Origin: SXOA01 sp046153945
Lineage (GTDB): Bacteria; Planctomycetota; Planctomycetia; Pirellulales; Pirellulaceae
Direction of reading: 5' to 3'
Assembly: GCA_046153945.1 (NCBI GenBank)
Contig: JBJXFF010000024.1
Coordinates: forward strand, 1-64,000
Length of the DNA stretch: 64,000 nt
In this document: one piece after another, positions 42,792-51,798 of the stretch
Position numbering within the stretch: position 1 is the stretch's first letter
Layout: the number at the start of each line of letters is the position of its first letter
Notes under the pieces: model-generated
Told to the model about the DNA's origin: nothing
The model's database searches: none
The model's input: only the letters and a program-made list of their open reading frames with translations
Translations under genes and position numbers: made by a program

Positions 42792-45700
42792 TTTAGCAAT
42801 TCGCCAGGCAACCGGAGCACGTAGACGGTGCCGTTGCCGTTGCGGGTTACGAGGTGGCGGCCATCGGCGGCGAACTTAATATCCTTGATCACGCCGCGAG
42901 AGTGGAATGTCCAGCGCAGGGGCGTTACGCCGACTTGAATAATGGGATCAAAGAGGTGAATTTCCCCAGCGTCATCGAGCACAGCCACCAATTGACCATT
43001 GGGGCTAAAGGCAACAGACACATGCGCGTAAGGTGGAGTCTTGAACCGCCGATAATCCTCTCCAGTGCCTGAATCCCAGAAACTCGTCTGTTCACCGGCC
43101 GATGCCAACAGGCCACCATCAGGGCGGAATACCAAAGAATGCACGTTGCCCGTTGCCTCAAGGGGGTGAGTCCACTTAGGCTTCCCTTTCTTCACGTCCC
43201 AAAGAGTGATGCCCGTCCCAAAACCGTTTGGCGTAATACCGCCTGCCGCCAGGAAACCTCCCTTCGCATCTAAGGCTATCGCCCCGGCACCAGCAAACTT
43301 GGCTTTGGGAGCTACAACATCATCGGTCTGCAGGCCTTGAACGGATTGCCAATCCCAAATGTGAATGTCGGCTTGATACTGGCTGCCCGCAGCAAAACTC
43401 CGACCGTCTGCGGCGAAGGCCAAGTAGTTAACTTCTGTCGGCTGCGCGGGCAACGTTGATTGCAATTTCCCGGTGGCCACATCCCAGAGCGTAACTCGAC
43501 TTGGGGCCTTGCCGTATTGGCCTAAACCCATCGCAAGCAACGACCCGCCAGGATGAAAAACGACGCTACAGACGTCAGTCTCTGGGTCGAGCGTGTGCAG
43601 CAGTTTCTGGGTGGATAGATCCCAAAGCTGCGCCTTTAATGCGGATACGCCGGAGTACCCATTGGCGACGGCGACCATCCCGGCTGCATTGACATCCATG
43701 AACGTTTTCGTGAACGGGCTATTGCTCGCTCGCCTCTCAATTCCCGTTTCAGCATCCCAGAGGCAAACGTCTCCAAATGCATCGCCGGTGGCGATCATTT
43801 TTCCATTTGGGCTGAAGGCTATGCAATGGATGTCCTGAGCATTATTGGTCCGCCAATCGCTCTTTTTCTCCCCCAAATTCCATAATTCCAAACCAGGAGC
43901 TGAATTCTCGTGGTGGTAATAGGCGAGATGTTTTCCATCCAGACTAAAGGCCAATCCATGACCATGATTCCCCACATTCGAGACGATGGACTCGGTTTCG
44001 GTGGTGAGATCGAAAACTTTGGTTCCAGAAAGATGTCTGGTAGCGAAGAGCGTGCCAGAAGGCGAAAACGTTCCGTTGATGATTCTTTCCGTAAACGGGA
44101 AAGTGTGCAATCGTTCGCCTGTATCCGCGTTCCAGATTCTGATCGCGTGATCTTTACCCGCCGTGGCGAGCAAGCGACCATCGGAACTCAGGTTAAAAAA
44201 CCATTCTTGCTCATCATCAATCACCCGCGTGGTTTCGCCGGTCTGGGAGTCGACAATTGCGACGCCATCTGCTTTGTTAGGATTTCTGTCAAGCGCCAGG
44301 CGTCGTCCATCGCCGCTCATCCGACAATAAATCCCGCCCATTTCCCGCTGGACAGAGCCTGAAGCCATGTTCCAGAACTGTATTCGGACATCCGCATAGG
44401 AACTCGTCATCAATAGGTTGTCGGCAGCACAATATGATATTTTTGTGATGGCCATGTTGTGCGGATGTCGCAGAACCTGAAGTTGTTCGCCACTGGTAGT
44501 GTTCCATACTTTGACAGTCCCGTCATGGCTGGCACTTGCCAGTTTGTCCTCCCCTAGAAAGGCAACTGCGTTAACAGTATGCGAGTGTCGCATTCGGCTG
44601 TCGCCGAGGATGGCAACGATTTCCGCAGGTGCTTTCGCGGGATTGCCGTCCCCCGCGACGGCCAGCTCGTACGCTGGGATATCCTCGCGGCGCAGGGCGT
44701 CGAATATGGAGTTGGGAGCGACAGGGGATGTGCCGGATTTTCCTGCCGCTGGGAGCTTTGATGACGGATCCGTATCGGGCGGATTGACCGTGGCAATCGT
44801 CTTTCCATCCTGCTGAATCTCGGCTTTCGTTCCTTCCTCCAGTTCAAGCTTGCCGATTACCTTTCCTTCCTTGTTCTTGATCAGAATCGTGATGCCGTAG
44901 TAAATCCCACCACCCGCCAGTAGCAGCAGGGCAATCGCGGCGGCAATGTAGGCCGGAATGTAGGCCGTCTTTCCAAGACGTGCCGGGAGGGGTCGTGGGG
45001 CAGGGGTGATGACTTTTGGTGAAACTGCTTTCAACGTGGGCAAAGTTGGCTCCTGACCGTCTTGGAAAGACGGCCTACTTTGGGGTGTGCTGGCGTGGGT
45101 GCCGGTCATGGAGCTCGCGAGGTGCTTGTCGGTGCTGGACGTTTTTGGCGGGGCGAAGTCTATTCCTGGCACGTCTTGGAAAGACGGCCTACATTGGAGC
45201 GGCCTGCAATGGGGCTGGAGCGCTTCGGCGACTTCGGCCGGGGTGCTATAGCGGGAGGCCGGATTGCGGGCGAGCATTTTGGTGACGATGTCGGCGAGGT
45301 CGGGGGGAAGGTCGGGGCGTAGGGACTCGACGGGGGCGGGGGTTTCGGTGGCGAGGGCCATCATTTTTTGCACTGGCGTGACGTACTTCTCGCCGCCGAA
45401 TGGTGCCTGGCCGGTGAGGAGCTTATAAAGGGTTGCGCCGAGGCTGTAGATGTCGGCCCGGATATCGACCGTGTGGCTGCTGGAGCCTTGCTCGGGAGCC
45501 ATGTAGTCCAAGGTTCCCATCATCTGGCCGGTAGTGGTCAATTCCCGTCCGCCCCCCGCTTCGCTTCCGAGCAAGGCCAAGCCGAGGTCGAGAATCTTCA
45601 GCGTGCCGGTCGTGGAGAGGATCAGGTTCGACGGCTTGATGTCCCGGTGGACGAGGCCGTGCTCGTGCGCGCTTTGCAAGCCGAGGGCGGTTTGGCGGAT

Positions 45701-46330
45701 GAGCTCGCAGGCGTCACCGATGTGGAGCTGCCCCTGCTGGCGAACGAGCTGGGAGAGGTCGCTGCCGGCCACGTATTCCATCACCAGGTAGTGAATCCCC
45801 TCCTGCTCCCCCGCATCCATTGCCCGGACGAGATTGGGGTGCTCCAGCTTTCCCACCGCTTCCATTTCGCGAGAGAACCGGGCGACGGCGTGCGCGTCCT
45901 TCATCCGGTCGCTGGTGAGGACCTTGATCGCCACGATTTTCTTGAGGCGAGCATGGCGGGCCTTATAGACCGCTCCCATTCCTCCCTCGCCGAGCTTTTC
46001 CAGAATCTCGTAGTCGCGAATGGCCGTGAGATTGGCCGGGATGCCGGGAGGCAACTTGCCCGCGGCCGGTGAGCGCGAGGCATCGACCCCGATTTCCTGC
46101 ACAAACGCCAGGGCCTTCTGGAAGCCCGCTTCCTGGCTGAAGGGGACCGGCGCCCCGTGGCGGAGCGAGGCGGCCAGCGGGTCGGAAGAATTCGAAATCT
46201 CCTCCATGGTCGTCCGGCAGGTCTCGCACGCATCCAGATGCGTGGCAAGTTCGCTGGCGGTGCTCTCCTCCAGCCGACCCGCGGAGAACAAAGCAAGTTC
46301 CTGGCGACTCGGACAGAGGAGGACGTTCAT
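42788..46330 (-). CDS. Zinc-finger, Ser/Thr kinase, transmembrane and WD40 protein
   Basis: A 1180-residue protein. An N-terminal ZAS-like motif (His31-x3-Cys35-x2-Cys38 in ATHLDACETC) suggests contact with a sigma factor. The kinase domain (about 108-370) has KLGEGGMGAVYKARH, IVAIKVL, LVHRDIKPSNLIL, LKILDLGLALLG and GTLDYMAPEQ. A repeat-rich linker with two in-frame RPSFQD copies follows. One transmembrane helix (PAYIAAAIALLLLAGGGIYY, about 460) leads into about seven or more WD40 units (about 577-1175; VNAVAFLGEDKLASASHDGT, RLLATAGKDHAIRIWNADTG). The kinase faces the cytoplasm and the propeller is probably periplasmic. The ECF sigma factor gene lies just upstream (119-bp gap). Confidence 0.9.
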   Translation of the reverse strand: MNVLLCPSRQELALFSAGRLEESTASELATHLDACETCRTTMEEISNSSDPLAASLRHGAPVPFSQEAGFQKALAFVQEIGVDASRSPAAGKLPPGIPANLTAIRDYEILEKLGEGGMGAVYKARHARLKKIVAIKVLTSDRMKDAHAVARFSREMEAVGKLEHPNLVRAMDAGEQEGIHYLVMEYVAGSDLSQLVRQQGQLHIGDACELIRQTALGLQSAHEHGLVHRDIKPSNLILSTTGTLKILDLGLALLGSEAGGGRELTTTGQMMGTLDYMAPEQGSSSHTVDIRADIYSLGATLYKLLTGQAPFGGEKYVTPVQKMMALATETPAPVESLRPDLPPDLADIVTKMLARNPASRYSTPAEVAEALQPHCRPLQCRPSFQDVPGIDFAPPKTSSTDKHLASSMTGTHASTPQSRPSFQDGQEPTLPTLKAVSPKVITPAPRPLPARLGKTAYIPAYIAAAIALLLLAGGGIYYGITILIKNKEGKVIGKLELEEGTKAEIQQDGKTIATVNPPDTDPSSKLPAAGKSGTSPVAPNSIFDALRREDIPAYELAVAGDGNPAKAPAEIVAILGDSRMRHSHTVNAVAFLGEDKLASASHDGTVKVWNTTSGEQLQVLRHPHNMAITKISYCAADNLLMTSSYADVRIQFWNMASGSVQREMGGIYCRMSGDGRRLALDRNPNKADGVAIVDSQTGETTRVIDDEQEWFFNLSSDGRLLATAGKDHAIRIWNADTGERLHTFPFTERIINGTFSPSGTLFATRHLSGTKVFDLTTETESIVSNVGNHGHGLAFSLDGKHLAYYHHENSAPGLELWNLGEKKSDWRTNNAQDIHCIAFSPNGKMIATGDAFGDVCLWDAETGIERRASNSPFTKTFMDVNAAGMVAVANGYSGVSALKAQLWDLSTQKLLHTLDPETDVCSVVFHPGGSLLAMGLGQYGKAPSRVTLWDVATGKLQSTLPAQPTEVNYLAFAADGRSFAAGSQYQADIHIWDWQSVQGLQTDDVVAPKAKFAGAGAIALDAKGGFLAAGGITPNGFGTGITLWDVKKGKPKWTHPLEATGNVHSLVFRPDGGLLASAGEQTSFWDSGTGEDYRRFKTPPYAHVSVAFSPNGQLVAVLDDAGEIHLFDPIIQVGVTPLRWTFHSRGVIKDIKFAADGRHLVTRNGNGTVYVLRLPGELLK
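44960..45193. repeat. Three dispersed-element copies within the kinase linker
   Basis: Copies at 44960-44980 (GTAGGCCGTCTTTCCAAGAC orientation), 45058-45078 and 45173-45193 (inverse orientation) are 21 bp each and identical. They are translated as RLGKTAY in one orientation and CRPSFQD / SRPSFQD in the other. Confidence 0.8.
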
Positions 46331-46449
46331 GAAGAATTCCTAATTGCTAGTTGAGCGCTGCGATTGAGGATAAATATCTCGACATAGTAACAACGGAAAG
46401 TCCTCACACGATATTTCTGAATTGCGGTAAGTGGTTGTGGTAAATGGGG

Positions 46450-47067
46450 TTACTCAAAATCGACGAGTTCCTCTCGCAGACGTTTGAGAACGCGGGATTT
46501 GGCCATGTAGGCCGCGCCGAGGGACATTTGCAGGGAGGCGGCGACATCGGCGGGCCTCTTGTCTTCCACAGTGATGAGCCAGAACGCTTGCCAGGTGCGG
46601 GGCTCGAATTCCGCCCGGACCAGTTCCAGCGTTTGCCGGGCGATATGGGCGATGGTGGACTGGGCCGTTTCGGAAAGTGAGCCAGGTTCCGGGGCCTCGG
46701 CAGGGATTTGGGCCATGATCTCATCGTGATCCGCACCGCCGACCGCCGGCGCGCGGCCTGCTTGATTTCGGAAATGGTCGCGGATTTTGTTGCGCGTGAT
46801 CGTCCAGAGCCAGCCGCGAAACCTGTCGCTGGGGCTCGTGCGATCGAACGTTTCGATCTTTGCGGCAACGGCCCGAAAAGTTTCTTGCATCACATCGGAG
46901 GCATCGCTCTCTTGCAGGCCGGATTCCCGCGCCCAGCCGTAGACGAGTGGGCCGAACATTTTCGCCAGGCGCTGCCAGGCGTCGGGGTCGCGGACCTTCA
47001 ACCGGCGAATGAGGCTTGACGAAGCGCTGCCGGATGCATTCGACAGACTGGGGCTGCTGAGATTCAT
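46450..47067 (-). CDS. ECF-type RNA polymerase sigma factor
   Basis: A 205-residue protein with sigma region 2 (about 20-95: DPDAWQRLAKMFGPLVYGWA, DASDVMQETFRAVAAKIETF, RGWLWTITRNKIRDHFRNQ) and region 4 (about 150-200: RTWQAFWLITVEDKRPADVA, SLQMSLGAAYMAKSRVLKRL). This is the planctomycete ECF subgroup normally paired with a kinase gene, as here with the kinase-WD40 gene 119 bp downstream. The kinase's N-terminal zinc-finger motif is its likely contact. The ATG at 47067 is the first consistent with family length. Confidence 0.92.
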   Translation of the reverse strand: MNLSSPSLSNASGSASSSLIRRLKVRDPDAWQRLAKMFGPLVYGWARESGLQESDASDVMQETFRAVAAKIETFDRTSPSDRFRGWLWTITRNKIRDHFRNQAGRAPAVGGADHDEIMAQIPAEAPEPGSLSETAQSTIAHIARQTLELVRAEFEPRTWQAFWLITVEDKRPADVAASLQMSLGAAYMAKSRVLKRLREELVDFE

Positions 47068-47352
47068 TCCACTGCCGCCTGAAAAGGCCGAACGAAGTCG
47101 AAAGACTACTCCCAGCCAAGTCGGCGTGAATATACCAGGATATGAAAAGCCAATCCAGCAGCAGTCCTCATTCGCGCCGCCGCTTGTAACCGCTCTCAAG
47201 CTTACCCGACGCTACTCACCAAGCGGCCCTCCATCAGTCGACATCGTAAGGAACGGTTCTCAACTGCTCGAAAGTCCCCGCTGGCTGTTTTCAGCCCCCG
47301 CGATTTGTTATCATTTCCGGCCTTGTCCGAAAACTCTCGCCGAGGGCCTCTC

Positions 47353-47817
47353 ATGTACTGCCAGAAATGCGGCATTGAAGCGCCGACGAAGTACGTTGCC
47401 ATGTATCAGAACATCGGGGCGCTGGTCATGCGGTTCTCCAGCAGCGTGGAGGGGAATCTCTGCAAGAATTGCATCCATTCCACCTACTGGACCATGACGG
47501 GGATCAACATGACGCTCGGCTGGTGGGGGATGATCTCGCTGGTGGTCACGCCGTTCTTCATCATCAACAACACGGTCCGCTATCTCGGCTGTTTGGGGCT
47601 CGAGTCCCCCAATCCCGGCGCAGCGCCGCCGCAACTTACCGACGACGCCTGCGCGCGCCTCCAGCCGCTCGTGCAGGAAATCTTCGGCCGGCTGAACGCC
47701 CAGGAGCCGCTGGAGCGAGTCTGCCAGGACATCGCCTTGCGGACGGGACTGACGCCGGGGCAGGTGTCGCTGTATGTCGCGGCTGTTATGGCGCATTCCC
47801 AGCAGCAGGGACAGTAA
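47353..47817 (+). CDS. Zinc-ribbon membrane protein
   Basis: A 154-residue protein. It starts MYCQKCGIEAPTKYVAMYQ with one CxxC; a second pair, NLCKNCIHSTYW, completes a zinc ribbon. A hydrophobic helix (LGWWGMISLVVTPFFIINNT) anchors it. The cytoplasmic C-terminus is helical. GAGG lies 7 nt before the ATG at 47353. The function is unknown. A GC hairpin (47825-47841) follows the stop codon but has no T-run. Confidence 0.72.
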   Translation: MYCQKCGIEAPTKYVAMYQNIGALVMRFSSSVEGNLCKNCIHSTYWTMTGINMTLGWWGMISLVVTPFFIINNTVRYLGCLGLESPNPGAAPPQLTDDACARLQPLVQEIFGRLNAQEPLERVCQDIALRTGLTPGQVSLYVAAVMAHSQQQGQ

Positions 47818-47824
47818 GGCGAGC

Positions 47825-47841
47825 GGGGGGCGTCAGCCCCC
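47825..47841. repeat. GGGGG-C-GTCA-G-CCCCC hairpin
   Basis: Short, very GC-rich stem-loop between convergent genes, 7 bp after the stop of the zinc-ribbon gene. It could stall transcription from both sides, but no T-run is present. It resembles a dispersed planctomycete palindrome. Confidence 0.45.
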
Positions 47842-47871
47842 TGATACTAAAGCCCAGAAGTCATGGGCAAG

Positions 47872-48336
47872 TTACTCGTGCCTAATCTTCGGACCATCCG
47901 TTTTGTAGGCTCCGGTTCCCCCTTGGTAGCGCCCTTTTGCGGTCCAGTTCAGGGCGATCCGTTTCGGGAATGCGATTCCCGAATAGTCCCAGCCCCAGGT
48001 GCCGTCGTCGATGCAGCGGCCAGCACCTTTGGTCGGCGTGCCGCCGCCAACGTAGTAGCCACCGTAGAAACGGGTGTTGCTGGGAATGGTGATTTTCCGC
48101 AAGCACTGCGGACAGCCCGCGCGGGCGAAGTCGCACTCGCGATAGCCTTCGGAAGTGGCTCCCCAGACGATGCCGGAAGGAGGGGCCGTTTCCTGATCCG
48201 TGATGGTGTAACTGGCCGTTCCTGAGTCAAAGTCAGCGGGCGGCCCGGCTTGACTGTCTCGGGACGACAAGAGACTTCCCGCGAAGACGAGAATTGCAAG
48301 GAACCAGAAATATCGACCGTTAGTTTTGAGTTTCAT
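47872..48336 (-). CDS. Small secreted cysteine-containing protein
   Basis: A 154-residue protein with a signal peptide (FWFLAILVFAGSLLSSRDSQ). The mature part is Gly/Tyr/Thr-rich with a CDFARAGCPQC cluster and one further Cys (AGRCIDDG), so disulfides are likely. No family is recognised. AAGGA lies 9 nt before the ATG at 48336. Confidence 0.7.
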   Translation of the reverse strand: MKLKTNGRYFWFLAILVFAGSLLSSRDSQAGPPADFDSGTASYTITDQETAPPSGIVWGATSEGYRECDFARAGCPQCLRKITIPSNTRFYGGYYVGGGTPTKGAGRCIDDGTWGWDYSGIAFPKRIALNWTAKGRYQGGTGAYKTDGPKIRHE

Positions 48337-48370
48337 GGTTTTCGTCCTTGAAAACGTGTTGTTGAGCAGG

Positions 48371-48394
48371 CAGGAGGCCTACCCCACGTTAGCC
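48371..48394. repeat. GCCTACCCCACG element at gene 3' end
   Basis: AGGCCTACCCCACGTTAGCC matches AGCCTACCCCACGCTAGC at 59153-59172 and the arms at 42303-42385. It contains the TAA stop codon (48389-48391) of the LEPR/HbpS gene. Confidence 0.65.
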
Positions 48395-51300
48395 GTTCGG
48401 ATTCCGATTGAACTTCTGGTACGGCAGCCGAACGCCGCGGTAGAAGGTGTAGTCCGCCTTCTTCTCCGGCGGTGGCATGAACATCACCTGGGCAGCCGCG
48501 GTCACCACGTCGTCTTGATCCACGCCATCGCCACTGACGCCGAAGCCGCCGACCAGGATTCTGTTCTTGTAGAGCGGAGCGCTCCCCGGGAAGAACACGG
48601 TGCCATTCTGGTTGGCGATGTCCCCCAGATCGCGAAAGTTCCGCTGCTGGTGGAAGGCGTCAAAGCCGAGCACGCTCTTGAACATGGAGGCGGGAATCGG
48701 CGCACCGCTGAGGTTCTCGCCATTTTTCGGATTCACGCCGACCGTTTTGGCCAGGTTGTGGTCGTTGAGGCTTGAGAAAATGGGGGGGAGCGTGTTTTCG
48801 ATGCCGGCGGGATAGCGAGGCTCGACAAGGAACCGGAATGTGCGGTTGGTGAAGGCGGTCGATGTCGCTCCAGCCACGAGCGTGCTGCTGCGAGCATCCT
48901 TGAACAGATCGGGGATTGCGGGGACTCCCGGCAGCAGGGCGTCGCTGGTCTTGATCCGCCGCGAATTGAGTTCGGCCCGGCTCACCTGGCCGCGCGAGAC
49001 GAGCAGGTCGTCATCCACCATGTCGTCCGGCTGCAAGGCGGTGGCATCGGCGTAGTAAGCGGTGTTGCGCCCCTTGGCGACGGCGACATCCATGGAAAAG
49101 ACGGTGGAGTCCGGCATCCGGTAGAGCCCCAGCACGTTCCCATTCTTGTCGGAGACGGCGATCGTCATCTTGGTCCGCGCCCCCGGCAGCCCGGTGGCCA
49201 GATTCACTCGGATCGCCGCCCGGGTCAGGTCCGCCTGAGCGATGGAGCGATTCACGATATCGATCACGTCCGCCGTCGTGATGCTTCCCCCGGGCGCTGC
49301 GTGCGGCAACACCAGCCAACCGTCGGGGACTATTTTGCCGCTCAGAGCGTAGTCGTTGTCTCCCACGGTCCCCGGATCGCCGTCAAACCCGGGATCCACT
49401 AGTTGGTTTGCGCCGCTCGTGGACGACCCTTGCCCCAAGCTCTGGCCAACGGCCAGAAGCGTTTGATATCCCTTTTTGGTATTGGCCGCGGTCGGATTGG
49501 GGCCGTAGGTTTCCAGCGTGATCCCGGCGAGATCGATGCGTCCCGCCAGTAAGTCGTAACCAGGAACGCGGCCGACGCCCCCGAGCGTGCCGACGGAACC
49601 GCCGGCCAGCATCGAGCTGCCGCCGGCTGCGGCATAAGCGATCCATTCCGCTTCGAGCACCTTGGGTGCATTCAAGCGAGCCGCATTGCTCTGGTTGATT
49701 CCAGGAATAAAGTTCTGCTCATACGTGGCATAGCCATTACTACCCGGAAAAAAGACACCGATACCGCCAACAAGCTGCGGCGTGGCCGCGCCGGTGAATT
49801 TCTTATACAGCGGAATGCCGCCAGGGAGCGTGGCAATGCCGCGGGACTGGGCCCATGCTATTTCTTGCGACTGCACTCCGTAAGACTCGGGGAATTCCAG
49901 CGTTTTGCCGGCGGGGACGTACGAACTATCGACGTTGAAGCGATTCGTCAGGAAAACGTCGTCCCCATTTCCCTTGATGCCATCGAATCCCGCGTTCCGT
50001 TGTCCATCGCGGCTTTGGTGCTCGATGCCGAAGAGATCGACGGGCGGGGTGTTGGCGATGCCAGGCGGGAAGTGTCCGCCGATTCCAACCGGGGCCACAA
50101 AGCCGGGGCCGTACGTCAGCGAAGTCGGGTCGGCATCGTTGAACGGATTGTTCGTGGACGGGTCGGGGACTGTTGGGTTCGACTGGACTTCCCGCTGCGA
50201 AATCGTGGACTGGCTGATCATCCGGATGGTGCGGGAAGTCAGCGGCCCTTCGTTGTTGGCAAAGAATGCCGCGGTCCGGGCCTTGGCAACCGCTCCGTCG
50301 ATGGCGAAGACTCGCGTCGCTTCGTCCGGAATGGCGTCGAGCACCCCTTGCTCCATCCGCACGCCGAGAATTTTTCCGTTGCGATCCACAATCACAATGA
50401 TCGCATCTTGCGATTTGGACGCCCCCGCCGCCCGGGCCAGAAGCTGCTGGACCTCATTTTCGGTGATGTACGGCAGGCTGAGTTCAGCCGGCACAAACGG
50501 CGGCGGCGGCGCCTCCGCCTCCGGCTGACCGGGAGCGGCAATCGCCCGGCCAATGACACGAGCGACGTTCCCCGCCAGCGGCGAAGTCGTCGTGGAGAGG
50601 ACCATATAGAAGGTGGAGTCCGCCGGGCCGGGGGTCAAATCATTCCGCACCTCAAACGTGGTAATCCGTGAATTGAAGAAGCCGATTTCCGCCACGCCAT
50701 TGGCATCCCAGTCCCCAGCCAGAGGCTGCTCGGCATTGGTGGGAGCGAACACCCCGACCTTCGTGATGGAACCTCCCGCAGCCGTGCCGCGGAAATACAG
50801 TTCGTTCGTCGCCGCGTGGTAAAGGCTGATTTCATCCCCGAGCAAACCATCGAAATTTCCCGCCAGCGGTTTCCAAGCGGCAGGGTCGTTGAGGTCAGCA
50901 AGGGACGAAGTGTCGTAATCAGCGGGCCAGAAGGCAAAGACCCGGTCGGCGGCTCCCGTCTGCAAAGTGTTCTTCAGCAAGATCTGATTTTTACCGGGCG
51001 TGTAAAGAGCCAACTCCCCTCGGCCATCCCCGTTCCAATCGCCGGCGAGCGGAACCGCCCCGGCGCGGGCATCGGTCACCCGCACCGTTTGAAAGTTTGT
51101 GCGCGGCTCGTTCTTGTCCGCCAGAATGAAAGTGGACGCGCTGGGAACGTAAATCCCCACGGTATCCACGCCGTCCCCATTCCAGTCACCGGCAATCGGC
51201 AGACCGTTCCGGCCTGAGGGCATAAACACAAACGAATTATTCGCAAAGCCGGGGGAATTCTCGTTACGCAAGTAGAAAGTGCCGAGTCGCGGGTCGTACA

Positions 51301-51457
51301 TCCCGACGGTATCGATGCGATCCCTCGATTGAATATTGAAATTTCCAGCCACGCCGAGCAAATCGGCTGCTAGCAGGCTGCGGGATTCGAGCGTCTCGAC
51401 CGTCAAAACACGGCGGTTTCTCGACTTACGGCTGGATGTTCGCTGTTGTCCGCGCAT
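48389..51457 (-). CDS. Large secreted protein: LEPR-like N-terminus, VCBS-like repeats, two HbpS/GlcG domains
   Basis: A 1022-residue protein. The N-terminus RNRRVLTVETLESRSLLAAD is an LEPR-xLL-type planctomycete surface-protein motif. About five FG-GAP/VCBS-like blades follow (for example PIAGDWNGDGVDTVGIYVPS, PLAGDWDANGVAEIGFFNSR), a calcium-binding propeller-type region. Two HbpS/GlcG domains follow. The first, at about 340-420, includes ITENEVQQLLARAAGASKSQ, IVIVDRNGKILGVRMEQGVL and VFAIDGAVAKARTAAFFANN. The second, at about 725-815, includes VIDIVNRSIAQADLTRAAIR, MTIAVSDKNGNVLGLYRMPD and FSMDVAVAKGRNTAYYADAT. HbpS-type domains bind heme-like or small ligands in known relatives. ATG 51457 is preferred; an ATG at 51472 adds five residues. 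Confidence 0.82.
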   Translation of the reverse strand: MRGQQRTSSRKSRNRRVLTVETLESRSLLAADLLGVAGNFNIQSRDRIDTVGMYDPRLGTFYLRNENSPGFANNSFVFMPSGRNGLPIAGDWNGDGVDTVGIYVPSASTFILADKNEPRTNFQTVRVTDARAGAVPLAGDWNGDGRGELALYTPGKNQILLKNTLQTGAADRVFAFWPADYDTSSLADLNDPAAWKPLAGNFDGLLGDEISLYHAATNELYFRGTAAGGSITKVGVFAPTNAEQPLAGDWDANGVAEIGFFNSRITTFEVRNDLTPGPADSTFYMVLSTTTSPLAGNVARVIGRAIAAPGQPEAEAPPPPFVPAELSLPYITENEVQQLLARAAGASKSQDAIIVIVDRNGKILGVRMEQGVLDAIPDEATRVFAIDGAVAKARTAAFFANNEGPLTSRTIRMISQSTISQREVQSNPTVPDPSTNNPFNDADPTSLTYGPGFVAPVGIGGHFPPGIANTPPVDLFGIEHQSRDGQRNAGFDGIKGNGDDVFLTNRFNVDSSYVPAGKTLEFPESYGVQSQEIAWAQSRGIATLPGGIPLYKKFTGAATPQLVGGIGVFFPGSNGYATYEQNFIPGINQSNAARLNAPKVLEAEWIAYAAAGGSSMLAGGSVGTLGGVGRVPGYDLLAGRIDLAGITLETYGPNPTAANTKKGYQTLLAVGQSLGQGSSTSGANQLVDPGFDGDPGTVGDNDYALSGKIVPDGWLVLPHAAPGGSITTADVIDIVNRSIAQADLTRAAIRVNLATGLPGARTKMTIAVSDKNGNVLGLYRMPDSTVFSMDVAVAKGRNTAYYADATALQPDDMVDDDLLVSRGQVSRAELNSRRIKTSDALLPGVPAIPDLFKDARSSTLVAGATSTAFTNRTFRFLVEPRYPAGIENTLPPIFSSLNDHNLAKTVGVNPKNGENLSGAPIPASMFKSVLGFDAFHQQRNFRDLGDIANQNGTVFFPGSAPLYKNRILVGGFGVSGDGVDQDDVVTAAAQVMFMPPPEKKADYTFYRGVRLPYQKFNRNPNG

Positions 51458-51668
51458 GGATACCTGGCACATTCAAAGGAAAGGACGCCGCCCTTCCATA
51501 CTAGGTCCGGACAAAAAGCGGTTCAACAAAATGGTGAATGCAAGCTAGCGTTCGAGCTAAAGGCCGCGGAGCAACCCGTTTTCTTCCCTTCGACCGGCAG
51601 ATTCCAAGCAATTAGCTCCTCCCGACTTTACGGCATAACCGATACAACCGTTACGGCTTACCGCGCCA

Positions 51669-51725
51669 TAGTAGTCCGCTCACTCCGTGAGCGGACATGC
51701 CAGCACACGGAGTGTGCTGGCCACT
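51669..51725. repeat. 56-bp palindromic element, left copy
   Basis: GTAGTCCGCTCACTCCGTGA, then GCGGACATGCCAGCACACGG, then AGTGTGCTGGCCACTA. It contains two internal hairpins. A reverse-complement relative sits at 57990-58046, so the barrel-cytochrome gene pair is bracketed by inverted copies. Confidence 0.8.
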
Positions 51726-51798
51726 ATTTGGGACAGCCTGCCTGGAGGTTTTCGGAGTGCAGCGGCAGTTTACAAAGCGACTCGGAACTGCCCATTCG

